This document shows, piece after piece, positions 44,893 through 57,178 of a stretch of DNA of 64,000 bases (positions within the stretch are counted from its first letter, which is position 1; each line of letters starts with the position of its first letter). Source of the stretch: Nocardioides solisilvae. Lineage in GTDB: Bacteria; Actinomycetota; Actinomycetes; Propionibacteriales; Nocardioidaceae. The notes under the pieces are model-generated. The model did not search any database and was not told the DNA's origin. It saw nothing but the letters and a program-made list of their open reading frames with translations. Where the stretch lies: NCBI RefSeq assembly GCF_003194625.1, contig NZ_QHKX01000002.1, forward strand, positions 372,001 through 436,000. The letters run 5' to 3'. The translations under genes and the position numbers were made by a program.

Positions 44893-46482
44893 TCAGGCCA
44901 GGTCGACCGCGTGCACCGAGACGGCGTCGATCGCGACCTGGATCTCGGCGAGGACCTCGGCCGGGATCGCGGAGTCGACCGAGAGGGCGACCAGCGCGTC
45001 CCCGCCGCGGTCGCGACGGCAGACCTGCATGCCGGCGATGTTGACCCCAGCGTCACCCAGGATCCCGCCGACCGTCCCGATGATGCCGGGACGGTCCGCA
45101 TAGACGCAGAAGGCGAGGTGCTCGGTCGGCTCGAGGTCGACGTCGAAGCCGTTGACCTCGACCAGGCGCTCGCGCTGGGCGATGCCCACCAGGGTGCCGG
45201 CCACGGAGACCTGGGAGCCGTCGGCCAACGTGCCCCGGACCGTGATGAGGCTGCGGTGGTCGGGGCTCTCGGGGTCGGCGACCAGGCGCACCGAGGTGCC
45301 CCGCTCGGCCGCCAGGAGCGGCGCGTTCACGTAGGAGACCTGCTCCTCGACGATGTCGGAGAACGCTCCCTTGAGGGCGGCCAGCTCGAGGACGCGGACA
45401 TCGTACTCGGTGATCTCGCCGCGCACCTCGACGTCGATCTGCTGGGCGACCTCGCCGGCCAGCGCCGTGAAGACGCGCCCGAGCTTCTCGGTCAGCGGGA
45501 TGCCGGGGCGGACGTCCTCGGCGATCACCCCGCCCTGGACGTTGACCGCGTCGGGCACCAGCTCGCCGGCCAGCGCCAGGCGGACCGAGCGGGCGACCGC
45601 GACGCCGGCCTTCTCCTGCGCCTCGGCGGTGGCCGCCCCCAGGTGGGGCGTGGCGACCACGTTGTCGAGGGCGAGCAGCGGGGAGTCGGGGCACGGCTCC
45701 TCGGTGAAGACGTCGAGGCCGGCGGCGGCGACCCGGCCGGTCTTCAGGGCGTCGTGCAGGGCCGCCTCGTCGACGATCCCGCCGCGTGCCGCGTTGACCA
45801 GCACCAGCCCGGGCCTCACCCGCGCCAGCTCGGCGGCCCCGATCAGCCCCACGGTCTCGACGGTGCGGGGCAGGTGCACCGACATGAAGTCGGACTCCAG
45901 CAGGAGCGTGTCGAGGTCGACCAGGCGGACGCCCATCTGCGCCGCCCGACCCGCCTGCACGTAGGGGTCGTAGGCGATCACGCGCATCCCGAAGGCGGCG
46001 AGCCGCTGCGCCACGAGGACCCCCACGCGACCCAGCCCCACGATGCCGAGCGTCTTCTCGAAGAGCTCGGTGCCGGTGAACCGGGTCCGCTCCCACTCGC
46101 CGCGCCGGAGCGCCGCGTGGGCGGGGCTCACGTGCCGGGCGGCGGCCAGCAGCAGGGCGACCGCCAGCTCCGCCGCGCTCACGAGGTTGGAGGTGGGCGC
46201 GTTCACGACCATGACGCCCTGCTGCGTGGCGGCGCGCACGTCGACGTTGTCGAGGCCGACCCCCGCGCGCGCCACCACCTTGAGGCGCGGCGCGCGGTCG
46301 AGCAGCTCCGCGTCGACCCGGGTCTGGGACCGGACGAGCAGCGCGTCGGCCGCGCCGACCTCGGCGAGCAGCGCCTCGCGGTCGGTGCCGTCGCAGGTCC
46401 TGACCTCGAACTCCGGACCGAGCTCGGCGACGGTGGCCGGGCTCAGCGGCTCGGAGATCAGGACGACGGGTCGGTGGGTCAC
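44893..46482 (-). CDS. serA: Phosphoglycerate dehydrogenase
   Basis: This 529-residue enzyme starts serine synthesis by oxidising 3-phosphoglycerate. The NAD motif is LGIVGLGRVGVLVAQRLAAFG; the catalytic Arg and Glu lie in NAARGGIVDE and nearby, and the His in ATPHLGAATAEAQ. It is the long form with an intervening ASB domain and a C-terminal ACT domain (residues about 455-529), so feedback inhibition by serine is expected. A TAGGGT box about 70 bases upstream is a candidate promoter. Confidence 0.95.
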   Translation of the reverse strand: MTHRPVVLISEPLSPATVAELGPEFEVRTCDGTDREALLAEVGAADALLVRSQTRVDAELLDRAPRLKVVARAGVGLDNVDVRAATQQGVMVVNAPTSNLVSAAELAVALLLAAARHVSPAHAALRRGEWERTRFTGTELFEKTLGIVGLGRVGVLVAQRLAAFGMRVIAYDPYVQAGRAAQMGVRLVDLDTLLLESDFMSVHLPRTVETVGLIGAAELARVRPGLVLVNAARGGIVDEAALHDALKTGRVAAAGLDVFTEEPCPDSPLLALDNVVATPHLGAATAEAQEKAGVAVARSVRLALAGELVPDAVNVQGGVIAEDVRPGIPLTEKLGRVFTALAGEVAQQIDVEVRGEITEYDVRVLELAALKGAFSDIVEEQVSYVNAPLLAAERGTSVRLVADPESPDHRSLITVRGTLADGSQVSVAGTLVGIAQRERLVEVNGFDVDLEPTEHLAFCVYADRPGIIGTVGGILGDAGVNIAGMQVCRRDRGGDALVALSVDSAIPAEVLAEIQVAIDAVSVHAVDLA

Positions 46483-46573
46483 AGCGGGTCCTTGCGGGGG
46501 AGGAAGTGGGGCGGCCCGGGGGCCGCGGGTGCACGACGCTGTGCCGGGGCCACCCTAGCCCGATCCGACGGGG

Positions 46574-47287
46574 TCAGACCGGGCAGCCGTCCGGTCCGCA
46601 GACGCCGTTGGCGGCGTCGCTCTGCATCACCAGCGGCGCCGGGTGGGCCTCCTGCCAGGCACGGTCGAGCACCTGCGCCAGCGAGTCGGCCGGCTGCGCC
46701 CCGGAGACGCCGTACCGGCCGTCGACGACGAAGAACGGGACGCCGGTGGCGCCGTACCGCTGCGCCTGCTCCATGTCGGCCCAGACCTCGGCGGTGAGCT
46801 CGTCGGAGGCGAGCAGCGCGGAGACGCGCTCCGCGTCCAGCCCGGCCCCGACCGCGACCTCACGCAGCACCTCGTGGTCGGCGACGTTGCGGGCGTGGGT
46901 GAAGTACGCCGCCAGCAGCGCCTCCTTGACGGCTCCCTGCAGCGCCGGGCCGCCCTCGGCCAGGGCGAGGTGGATGACCCGGTGGGCGTCGACGGTGTTG
47001 ACGTGCGGGGTCTCCCCGAGCCGGTAGACCAGCCCCTCCTCCGCGGCGACGGCCTCGACCTGGTCCATCATCTGCCGGGCGCCCTCGCGGCTCTGGCCGT
47101 ACTTGCGGGCGATGGAGTCGATCGCCAGCTCGCCGCCGTCCCGCGGCGCCCCCGGGTCGAGCTGGAACGAGCGCCAGACGACCTCCACCTCGTCGGCGTG
47201 CTCGAAGTCGGCCAGGGCGGTCTCCAGGCGTCGCTTGCCGATGTAGCACCACGGGCAGACGACGTCGCTCCAGATCTCGATGCGCAT
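46574..47287 (-). CDS. DsbA-family oxidoreductase (FrnE-like)
   Basis: This 237-residue thioredoxin-fold protein has the active-site CPWC (SDVVCPWCYIGKRRLE) and the cis-Pro region GATGVPFFVVDGRYGVSGAQ. It lacks a signal peptide, like the cytosolic FrnE/HCCA-isomerase-like group. A C-terminal CGPDGCPV adds two more cysteines, which could act as a second redox or metal site. The physiological target is unknown. It is divergent from the ABC genes at 47441. Confidence 0.88.
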   Translation of the reverse strand: MRIEIWSDVVCPWCYIGKRRLETALADFEHADEVEVVWRSFQLDPGAPRDGGELAIDSIARKYGQSREGARQMMDQVEAVAAEEGLVYRLGETPHVNTVDAHRVIHLALAEGGPALQGAVKEALLAAYFTHARNVADHEVLREVAVGAGLDAERVSALLASDELTAEVWADMEQAQRYGATGVPFFVVDGRYGVSGAQPADSLAQVLDRAWQEAHPAPLVMQSDAANGVCGPDGCPV

Positions 47288-47440
47288 GTCGGGCCAACCC
47301 GGCCGGGCGGCCGGATGTTCCCCCTCTCCTCCCCCGACCCCGCCCGGGGCGACCCCGAGGCACCCTCGGGGTCGGGCCGGGGTGGGGACCCGCGCTCACC
47401 CCGATGCGCCGGCTGCCGCCACCGGGCGAGGCTGCTCGGC

Positions 47441-48385
47441 ATGATCACCCTCGACCAGCTCACGAAGCGCTACGGCGACCACCTCGCCGTCGACGACGTC
47501 TCCTTCACCGCCGCGCCCGGCCGGGTCACGGGCTTCCTCGGCCCCAACGGCGCCGGGAAGTCCACCACCATGCGGATGCTCACCGGCCTCACCCGTCCGA
47601 CCGACGGCCACGCCCTGGTCAACGGCCGTCCCTACGCCGAGCTGCCCAACCCCGGGCGCGAGGTCGGGGTCCTGCTCGACGCCTCGGCCCAGCACGCCGG
47701 GCGCACCGGTCGCGAGGTCCTCGCGATCGCCCGGCGCACCATGGGGCTCCCCCGGGCCCGGGTCGAGGAGACCCTGGAGCGCGTGGGGCTGACCGAGGAG
47801 GAGGGCGGCCAGCGGGTGCGCCACTACTCCCTCGGCATGCGGCAGCGGCTCGGGATCGGGCTCGCCCTGCTGGGCGACCCCGAGGTGCTCGTCCTCGACG
47901 AGCCCGCCAACGGCCTCGACCCGGCGGGGATCCGCTGGATGCGCGACCTGCTCCGCGGGTTCGCCGACGCCGGGGGCACCGTGCTCCTCTCCTCGCACCT
48001 GCTCCACGAGGTCGAGGTCGTCGCCGACGACCTCGTCGTGATCGGCCGCGGCCGGATCGTGGCCCGGGGCTCGAAGGCCGAGCTGCTCGAGTCTGCGGGG
48101 ACCGTCGCCCGCTCCCGCCGCACGCCGGAGCTGGTGGCCGCCCTGCACGCGGCGGGGCACGCCGCGACGGTCGGCACCGACGGCCTGGTCCACAGCGACG
48201 CCGGCTGCGAGGCGGTCGGCGACGTCGCCCTGGCCGCCGGCCTCCCGCTCGCCGAGCTCCGGCCCGCCGACGGTGCCGGGCTGGAGGAGATGTTCCTGCA
48301 GCTCACCGCCGCCGCGCAGCGCGACTCCGTCGACGCCGACCCCTCGCCCACCTCGTCCGACCTCCGAGAAGGAGCAGCAGCATGA
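47441..48385 (+). CDS. ABC transporter ATP-binding protein
   Basis: This 314-residue ATPase has Walker A GPNGAGKS, signature YSLGMRQRLGIG, Walker B VLVLDEPANGLDPAG and the switch His in LLSSHLLHEVEVV. It resembles the bacitracin/lantibiotic-type CcmA/BcrA family. The ATG at 47441 is the first of the clear family sequence (MITLDQLTKRYGDH). It overlaps the permease start as ATGA. Together they probably export a small molecule or peptide, or act on the membrane; the substrate cannot be read. Confidence 0.9.
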   Translation: MITLDQLTKRYGDHLAVDDVSFTAAPGRVTGFLGPNGAGKSTTMRMLTGLTRPTDGHALVNGRPYAELPNPGREVGVLLDASAQHAGRTGREVLAIARRTMGLPRARVEETLERVGLTEEEGGQRVRHYSLGMRQRLGIGLALLGDPEVLVLDEPANGLDPAGIRWMRDLLRGFADAGGTVLLSSHLLHEVEVVADDLVVIGRGRIVARGSKAELLESAGTVARSRRTPELVAALHAAGHAATVGTDGLVHSDAGCEAVGDVALAAGLPLAELRPADGAGLEEMFLQLTAAAQRDSVDADPSPTSSDLREGAAA

Positions 48386-49263
48386 CCAGCGCGACCAGCC
48401 TGACCGTCGACACCCCCGGCACCACCTCGGCCGGCACCACCTCGCCCTGGACCTCGCCCGGGACCTCGCCCGGGACCGAGGGGTCGCCCTCCGCCCGCGC
48501 GGCCGCCGCCCACGCGCCGATCCCCTTCCGCCGCCTGGCGTGGGTCGAGCTCACCAAGATGTTCGACACCCGTTCGGGGTTCTGGCTGCTGGCCGGGATC
48601 GCCATCTCGGCGCTGCTGGCCACGGCCGCCGTGGTGGCCTTCGCCCCGGAGGAGTCCCAGACCTTCGAGCAGTTCTCGGCGGCCATCGGCATGCCGATCG
48701 CGATCCTGCTGCCGATGGTCGCGATCCTCTCCGTCACCGCGGAGTGGAGCCAGCGCGGGACGCTCACCACCTTCACGCTCGTCCCCCACCGCGGCCGGGT
48801 GCTCCTGGCCAAGGCGGTCTGCGCCGTCGGCGTCGGCGTCGTCTCGATGGGCGTCGCGCTCGCGATCGGCGCGCTCGGCAACGTGGTCGGGACGGCGATC
48901 TCGGGCGCCCCGACCGTCTGGGACGTGGACGCGGCCAACCTCGCCACGATCGTCCTGGCCAACGTGCTGGGCCTGATGATGGGCTTCACCCTCGGGGTCG
49001 TCCTCCGCAGCTCGCCGGTGGCCGTCGTCGGCTACTTCGTCTTCTCCCTGGTGCTGCCCAACGCGCTCTTCGCGCTCGGGATGGTCCAGGAGTGGTTCGC
49101 CGACCTGCAGCCGTGGGTCGACTTCTACTTCTCCTACACGGTCCTCTTCGAGGACGTGCCCACCGGCGAGCAGTGGGCGCAGATCGGCACCTCGGGCCTG
49201 CTGTGGCTGGTGCTCCCTCTGGCCTTCGGCGTCTGGCGGGTCACCCGCACCGAGGTGAAGTGA
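48382..49263 (+). CDS. ABC transporter permease (ABC-2 type)
   Basis: This 293-residue protein has an N-terminal low-complexity Thr/Ser/Pro/Gly region (about 45 residues, probably cytoplasmic) and then about six hydrophobic helices. It begins with LAWVELTKMFDTRSGFWLLAGIAIS, the pattern of ABC-2 permeases in BcrB-like exporters. The 4-base overlap with the ATPase couples the two genes. It is followed by a very strong terminator. Confidence 0.85.
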   Translation: MTSATSLTVDTPGTTSAGTTSPWTSPGTSPGTEGSPSARAAAAHAPIPFRRLAWVELTKMFDTRSGFWLLAGIAISALLATAAVVAFAPEESQTFEQFSAAIGMPIAILLPMVAILSVTAEWSQRGTLTTFTLVPHRGRVLLAKAVCAVGVGVVSMGVALAIGALGNVVGTAISGAPTVWDVDAANLATIVLANVLGLMMGFTLGVVLRSSPVAVVGYFVFSLVLPNALFALGMVQEWFADLQPWVDFYFSYTVLFEDVPTGEQWAQIGTSGLLWLVLPLAFGVWRVTRTEVK

Positions 49264-49282
49264 GGCGAGACCCCGACCCCGC

Positions 49283-49344
49283 GGACAGGACGAAGGGGCC
49301 CGACCCGCCGATTATCTCGGCGGGTCGGGCCCCTTCTCCTGTCC
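49283..49344. terminator. Strong bidirectional terminator between the ABC permease and ilvC
   Basis: An 18-bp perfect stem (49293-49310 and 49318-49335) with the loop ATTATCT is extended by a second outer arm (GGACAGGA with TCCTGTCC). It lies between the convergent stop codons. This is the strongest stem-loop in the window. Confidence 0.85.
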
Positions 49345-49377
49345 TGCGGTCCCTCCCCGGGCCGGAGAGGGCGGGGG

Positions 49378-52750
<3,373 letters not shown>

Positions 52751-52822
52751 CGGTCTCTTCCTCACTGCTGTGGCACTGCTGCCGGCCCGTGCGGGCCCTG
52801 TCGATGCACTGCTGGTCCGACC

Positions 52823-52863
52823 AAAACAAAAAACCCCTCGGCCGATTGTCGGCGACGAGGGGT
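52823..52863 (-). terminator. Intrinsic terminator (attenuator) upstream of ilvB
   Basis: On the minus strand ACCCCTCG pairs with CGAGGGGT, extended inward by TCGGC with GCCGA past a two-base bulge, and is followed by TTTTTTGTTTT. It lies 73 bases before the ilvB ATG and just after the leader ORF. A second copy of ACCCCTC (52876-52882) could compete for the 3' arm. Confidence 0.88.
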
Positions 52864-52887
52864 GACGCGTGTGCTGAGGGGTCGGGC

Positions 52888-52932
52888 TCAGTCCACGCGT
52901 CGCGTGCGTACAAGAAGGTTCTCGAGGCGCAT
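52888..52932 (-). CDS. ilvB leader peptide ([14 protein letters not shown])
   Basis: This 14-codon ORF carries Leu at positions 3, 6 and 7 and Val at 8 and 13, within 25 bases of the attenuator hairpin. Its codons 11-13 (52894-52901) form an 8-bp arm with 52864-52871, just before the terminator. Attenuation of ilvB by a Val/Leu/Ile-rich leader is known in other actinobacteria. A starved ribosome at the Leu-Leu-Val codons would mask the first arm and alter folding. Confidence 0.75.
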   Translation of the reverse strand: MRLENLLVRTRRVD

Positions 52933-52983
52933 GGGACAACCGTCGCCGTCGCCGGCGACCGACGTCAAGCCAGTCTGCCAGGC

Positions 52984-53000
52984 GTCCCACTATCTGGTAC
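52984..53000. promoter_or_regulatory. Imperfect palindrome upstream of the ilvB leader
   Basis: GTCCCACTATCTGGTAC has arms GTCCCA and TGGTAC (one mismatch) around CTATC. It lies about 52 bases before the leader ATG, where an operator or promoter-overlapping site would be expected. The bound protein is unknown. Confidence 0.4.
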
Positions 53001-53028
53001 GGCGGTCCCAGCATGTGGCGGGGCGGAC

Positions 53029-53445
53029 CTACGGCAGCACGGACTCGCCGAGCTCCCCCGGGTTGAACGCGACTTCCCACCGGAACCCGTCGGGATCGGC
53101 GAAGTAGCCCGAGTAACCGCCCCACTCCCGCTCCTGCGCCTGCGCGACGACCTCGGCGCCGGCGGAGGCTGCCTGCTCGAGCACCCGGTCCACCCCGGCG
53201 CGGGAGGCGACGTTGTGGGCGAGCGTCAGCGGTGGCACCACGCCGGTCGCCACCCGGCTCCCGGTCTCGGCCTCGAAGGCGGCAGCGGCCCACAGGGACA
53301 GCACCACCTTGTCGGCGACCCGGAACATCACCACCTCCCCCGGGACGTCCACGGTCGGCTCCCAGCCGAGACCCTCGGCGTAGAAGCGGCGGCTCGCGGA
53401 GACGTCGGCCACGGCGAGCGTGACGAAGCTCAGGCGCTGGTCCAT
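53029..53445 (-). CDS. VOC / glyoxalase-family protein
   Basis: This 138-residue protein has the paired beta-alpha-beta-beta-beta units of the vicinal oxygen chelate superfamily ([21 protein letters not shown], then [21 protein letters not shown]). Such proteins bind a divalent metal and act as glyoxalases, dioxygenases or antibiotic-resistance proteins. The ATG at 53445 is chosen over a longer upstream reading. It is divergent from the gene at 53472. Confidence 0.85.
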   Translation of the reverse strand: MDQRLSFVTLAVADVSASRRFYAEGLGWEPTVDVPGEVVMFRVADKVVLSLWAAAAFEAETGSRVATGVVPPLTLAHNVASRAGVDRVLEQAASAGAEVVAQAQEREWGGYSGYFADPDGFRWEVAFNPGELGESVLP

Positions 53446-53471
53446 GCCGACCACTCTGGCAGACTCGGCGG

Positions 53472-53996
53472 GTGCCCGTCCTCCGGCTCCGCCAGGCCCT
53501 CCGGCTGCTCTCCGGCGGGGTGCCACGACTGTGGCGGGCCGCCCGGGAGGCGGGCGCCGACCGGCGGACGGCGACCGACGTGGTGGTCACCTCCGTGCTC
53601 GCCCTCCTCGTCTCCGCCCGCGTCGTCGGGAGCGGGTGGCGGGAGCAGAACGCCGTCCGGCACTTCGCCTGGCAGGCCCACCTCGCCGCCCGGCACGGCG
53701 AGGCGCTGGCCGTGGCGGTGGGCGAGGCCCAGGAGCGGGGCTCCGCCGACCCCGACGACTCCCGCGTCGACGAGGCCAACAACCGGGTGGGCCGCGCCCA
53801 CGGCCTGGCCGGCGGCCCCGCCCTCCTGCGCGGTGGGCGGTGGGCCGCCCTCACCAGGCTCGCCGAGGCCGGACGGCTCGAGTGGCAGCAGCGCGAGCTC
53901 AGCGCCCAGCCGCTCGCCGACGGGACTGACCCGCGCGACGCCGGGCGCCGAGCCCACCCGCGCGCCCCTAGGGGACCTCGGCGCCGAGGCCGCTGA
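53472..53996 (+). CDS. DUF6973-like protein
   Basis: This 174-residue protein contains [18 protein letters not shown] and a later [17 protein letters not shown], a His/Glu/Asp/Asn pattern that resembles the DUF6973 group. I regard that match as tentative. A hydrophobic stretch ([17 protein letters not shown]) at about residue 37 may span or touch the membrane. The C-terminus is Arg/Pro-rich. It ends 29 bases inside the convergent gene at 53968. Confidence 0.55.
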   Translation: MPVLRLRQALRLLSGGVPRLWRAAREAGADRRTATDVVVTSVLALLVSARVVGSGWREQNAVRHFAWQAHLAARHGEALAVAVGEAQERGSADPDDSRVDEANNRVGRAHGLAGGPALLRGGRWAALTRLAEAGRLEWQQRELSAQPLADGTDPRDAGRRAHPRAPRGPRRRGR

Positions 53997-54750
53997 ACCT
54001 CGGCGCAGCGGCGCCGCTGGTGGCGGTCGCCGTCCCTCCGGGCCGCATCGCCCAGGTCCCCGCGAAGTAGCCGTTCCCCGCGGCCGCCACGAAGCCGTAG
54101 ATGTTGGCGCCCGTCTGGGTCGCGGTGTTCGTCGCGAAGGCGAGGTTGCTCACGTACCGGTTCGGCTGCATGTTGAAGGCCGTGGACTCGAAGACGCACA
54201 GGTGGCCAGGCTCCGCGTTGGGTGCCGCGGCGGTGCCGGAGCAACCGGCCGGGACCGGGTCGCCCGTCCTGATGTAGTGCGCGGCGGGCGGCGCGGCCAG
54301 CGTGACGCCGTACGAGAGCGCGTCCATCACCAGCGCCCCGGCCCCGACGCCGGACAGCACGTAGTTGCCTCGGTAGACGGCCGGCTTCGTCTGGTACTTG
54401 GCGTCCGACTCGGCACGGGTCCAGGTGTCCGCCTTCGTCGCGTACTTCGCGTCGGACTCGGCACGGGTCCAGGTGTCCGTCTTCGTCGCGTACTTCGCGT
54501 CGGACTCGGCCTTGGTCCAGACGTCGTCCTCCTCGGCGAACCGGTCCTTGGCCTGGGCCTTGGTGTAGTAGCGGCGGTCGGCCCGGGGACGGATCTTCTG
54601 CCTCCAGACCTTGCTCCAGTTCTGCTGGGCGGCGGCGCCGACCTGGTCCTGGAGCGAGGCTCCGGCAGGAGTGAGCGCGACGAGGCCGGCCAGCACGACG
54701 GCCAGGCAGGCGACCACCGCCGAGGCGGTGCGAGACGGTGCTTTCTTCAT
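53968..54750 (-). CDS. Secreted protein with tandem DAKYATK repeats
   Basis: This 260-residue protein starts with a signal peptide ([23 protein letters not shown]) and carries at about residues 78-125 three near-identical 16-residue units, such as [16 protein letters not shown]. An earlier [16 protein letters not shown] is a diverged fourth. The repeats resemble the trimeric coiled-coil stalks of tail fibres and adhesins; the C-terminal half ([25 protein letters not shown] onward) may be the head. The promoter area has a GGTCTAGACC palindrome (54802-54811). Confidence 0.7.
   Translation of the reverse strand: MKKAPSRTASAVVACLAVVLAGLVALTPAGASLQDQVGAAAQQNWSKVWRQKIRPRADRRYYTKAQAKDRFAEEDDVWTKAESDAKYATKTDTWTRAESDAKYATKADTWTRAESDAKYQTKPAVYRGNYVLSGVGAGALVMDALSYGVTLAAPPAAHYIRTGDPVPAGCSGTAAAPNAEPGHLCVFESTAFNMQPNRYVSNLAFATNTATQTGANIYGFVAAAGNGYFAGTWAMRPGGTATATSGAAAPRFSGLGAEVP
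54393..54536. repeat. 48-bp tandem repeat in the secreted protein
   Basis: Three head-to-tail copies of a 48-bp unit (about 90 percent identical) encode the 16-residue protein repeat. The copies are close enough for slippage, so repeat number may vary between strains. Confidence 0.7.
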
Positions 54751-54847
54751 GGTGCTTCCCCTCGTCGGGGGCGGCCGTCGGTTCGACCACCCACCCCTAG
54801 AGGTCTAGACCAGTGAGGGGCCGGCGCGCATCGGCGAAATCGCGTAT

Positions 54848-55867
54848 CTACGCCAGCTCCTGGACGATCTCGCGGGTCCCGCCGGCGACGGTGACGTGCG
54901 CGAGCGCCCCGTTGACCAGCGGGAGGTAGGGCGGCACGTGGCCGCACTCGACGTCCAGGACGATCGGCACGTCGAGCCCGCCGAGCGCGTCGAGGACGGC
55001 GTCGCGCTGGGTGAAGTGGTCCGACGGCGGCGCCGAGGTGCGTCCGACCAGGATCGCGTTCGCGTGCTCGAACCAGCCGGCGAGCCGCAGCCCGTGCAGG
55101 TTGCGGCAGATCTCGAGCGCCGGGTCGTCGGAGGCCTCGACGTAGACGACGAGCCCGTCCTCGGCGTGCTCGCGCCCGAACGCCGCCACGTCCCCGTACG
55201 GCGTCCCCGCGAGGTTGACGACCGTCTCGATGCAGCCGCCGACGAGCCGGCCGGTCACGTCGAGCCCGCCGCCACCGACGACCTCCCAGGTGCCCGTCCC
55301 GTCGAGGGTGTACGCCGTGGGCGTGGGGTCGCGCTCCCAGTCGTCGAAGCCGCTGGTGCGGAAGAGCCCCGACGCCCGCTGGGTGACGGGTCCCGTCGCC
55401 CCGGCCAGCGCCGTCCAGTGCGCCAGGCCGGGCGACGGCTCGTAGGGGGTGTCCATGAGGTTCGACCCGTGCAGGGTCGCCCAGCCCAGCCGGGTGGTGA
55501 GCGGGAGCAGCAGGGTGCTGATGTCGCTGAAGCCCACGACCCAGGTCGGCTCGGCGGTGGCCAGCGCGTCCCAGTCGAGCCGGTCCACGAGGTCGATCGC
55601 AGTCTCGCCGCCCCACGGAGGCACGACCGCCCGGATGGTCGGGTCCAGCAGCATCCGGTTCAGCTCGGCGGCCCGCTGCTCCACCGGCGCGCTGACGTGC
55701 CCGGAGTCCCCGCCCAGGCACTCCCCCACCTCGACCTCGTGACCGCGGTCGCGGAGCCACGCCACCGCCAGGTCCAGCCGTGGTCGCAGGGCGGTGGGCA
55801 CCCCGAAGGACGGGGCGGTGACGCCGATCCGGTCGCCGGGACGCAGCGGTGCGGGGAAGCGGATCAT
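54848..55867 (-). CDS. S66 family peptidase (LD-carboxypeptidase / MccF-like)
   Basis: This 339-residue serine peptidase has the nucleophile in WVVGFSDISTLLLPL and the charge-relay Glu and His near CIETVVNLAGTPYGD and DVECGHVPPYLPL. Members cleave the L,D-peptide bond of recycled peptidoglycan, or disarm microcin C (MccF). The longer insert and overall sequence are closer to the MccF-type group. Its ATG overlaps the kynU stop as ATGA. Confidence 0.85.
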   Translation of the reverse strand: MIRFPAPLRPGDRIGVTAPSFGVPTALRPRLDLAVAWLRDRGHEVEVGECLGGDSGHVSAPVEQRAAELNRMLLDPTIRAVVPPWGGETAIDLVDRLDWDALATAEPTWVVGFSDISTLLLPLTTRLGWATLHGSNLMDTPYEPSPGLAHWTALAGATGPVTQRASGLFRTSGFDDWERDPTPTAYTLDGTGTWEVVGGGGLDVTGRLVGGCIETVVNLAGTPYGDVAAFGREHAEDGLVVYVEASDDPALEICRNLHGLRLAGWFEHANAILVGRTSAPPSDHFTQRDAVLDALGGLDVPIVLDVECGHVPPYLPLVNGALAHVTVAGGTREIVQELA

Positions 55868-57081
55868 CCCAGCAGCCTACGCACCTGCAGCATCCCCTCG
55901 TGCGCCTCGGCGAAGGAGGTGGAGAGCGGCGAGAGCCCGATCCGCAGGCCCCCGGGGTCGCGGTAGTCGGGGAGCACGTCGCCCTCCCACAGCCGGGCCA
56001 CGACCTCCCGCATCCGGGGGTGCAGCAGGGTCACGTGGCCGCCCCGCGCCGCCGGGTCCCGCGGGGAGCCCAGCCGCACGCCCAGCGGGGCCAGCCAGGC
56101 GTCGGCGAGCTCGACGACGTACTCCGTGATCGCGACCGACTTGGCGCGCACGGCCGCCACGCCCACCTCCTCCAGCAGGTCCAGCATGTCCTGCACCGCG
56201 AGCATGCCGAGCACCGGCGGGGTGCCGGAGACGAAGCCCCGGATGCCGGGAGCGGGTCGGTAGCCGGGCCCCATCGCGAACGGCTCGGCGTGCCCCATCC
56301 AGCCCTGGATCGGCTGGGTCAGGACGCCGTGGTGACGGGCGGCGACGTAGCCGAACGCCGGGGACCCCGGCCCGCCGTCGAGGTACTTGTAGGTGCAGCC
56401 GGCCGCCAGGTCGACCTGCCACTGGTCGAGCGCCACGGGCACCGAGCCGGCCGAGTGGCACACGTCGAGCAGCAGCAGCGCTCCGGCGGCGTGCGCGACG
56501 GCTGTGAGCCGACCGACGTCGGCCAGGTGGCCGGAGCGGTAGGCCACGTGGCTGAGCAGCACCACCGCGGTGCGCTCCCCCACGGCGGGGGCCAGGAGCT
56601 CGGGGGTCAGCCCGCCCGTGGGGTCGACCTCGACCCAGCGGACGGTGCAGCCCCGCTCCGCGGCGACCCCCTCGGCGACGTAGCGGTCGGTGGGGAAGTT
56701 GTCGGTGTCGACGACGATCTCGGTCCGCGCCGGGTCGCGCGCCAGCTGGGCGTCGACGGCGGCGCGCAGCAGCTTGTAGAGCCAGACCGTCGTGGAGTCG
56801 CCGACCGCGAGCTGGCCGGGGGCGGCGCCGAGCAGCACCCCGCCGATCCGGTCCCCCAGCGACGTCGGCAGCTCCATCCAGCCCTCGTCCCAGCCGCGGA
56901 TCAGCCGGCCGCCCCACTCCTCGCGCACGAAGCCGGCGAGCCGGTCGGCGGTGACCGCCAGCGGACGGCCCAGCGAGTTGCCGTCGAGGTAGACCAGCGG
57001 GGACCCCGCACCGACGAAGTGGGCGCGGTGGGCTGCGAGCGGGTCGGCGGCGTCCCGGGGGCGAGGGTCGAGGTCGGGCAC
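55864..57081 (-). CDS. kynU: Kynureninase
   Basis: This 405-residue PLP enzyme splits kynurenine to anthranilate and alanine in tryptophan degradation. It has DGNSLGRPL, the PLP lysine in AAGCTYKYLDGGPGSPAFGYV and the C-terminal GLRIGLSPLSTSFAEAHEGM. No other kyn gene is in the window. The coupling to an S66 peptidase is unusual. The GTG start is chosen with a GAGGAGC site upstream. Confidence 0.92.
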   Translation of the reverse strand: MPDLDPRPRDAADPLAAHRAHFVGAGSPLVYLDGNSLGRPLAVTADRLAGFVREEWGGRLIRGWDEGWMELPTSLGDRIGGVLLGAAPGQLAVGDSTTVWLYKLLRAAVDAQLARDPARTEIVVDTDNFPTDRYVAEGVAAERGCTVRWVEVDPTGGLTPELLAPAVGERTAVVLLSHVAYRSGHLADVGRLTAVAHAAGALLLLDVCHSAGSVPVALDQWQVDLAAGCTYKYLDGGPGSPAFGYVAARHHGVLTQPIQGWMGHAEPFAMGPGYRPAPGIRGFVSGTPPVLGMLAVQDMLDLLEEVGVAAVRAKSVAITEYVVELADAWLAPLGVRLGSPRDPAARGGHVTLLHPRMREVVARLWEGDVLPDYRDPGGLRIGLSPLSTSFAEAHEGMLQVRRLLG

Positions 57082-57178
57082 GGCTTGCTCCTCGGGGCTG
57101 CCCGGGTGTCAGGGTGGGCCGGGCAGGGGTCGGGTCAGGTCAGGCAGGTCGGGGCGGGGCGGTGCGAGTCGCGACGGG

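Noticed and set aside
47351..47373. A perfect 10-bp hairpin between the DsbA and ABC genes
   Set aside because: It lies between divergent starts, has no U-tract and no clear place in either transcript, so I do not call it a terminator or operator.
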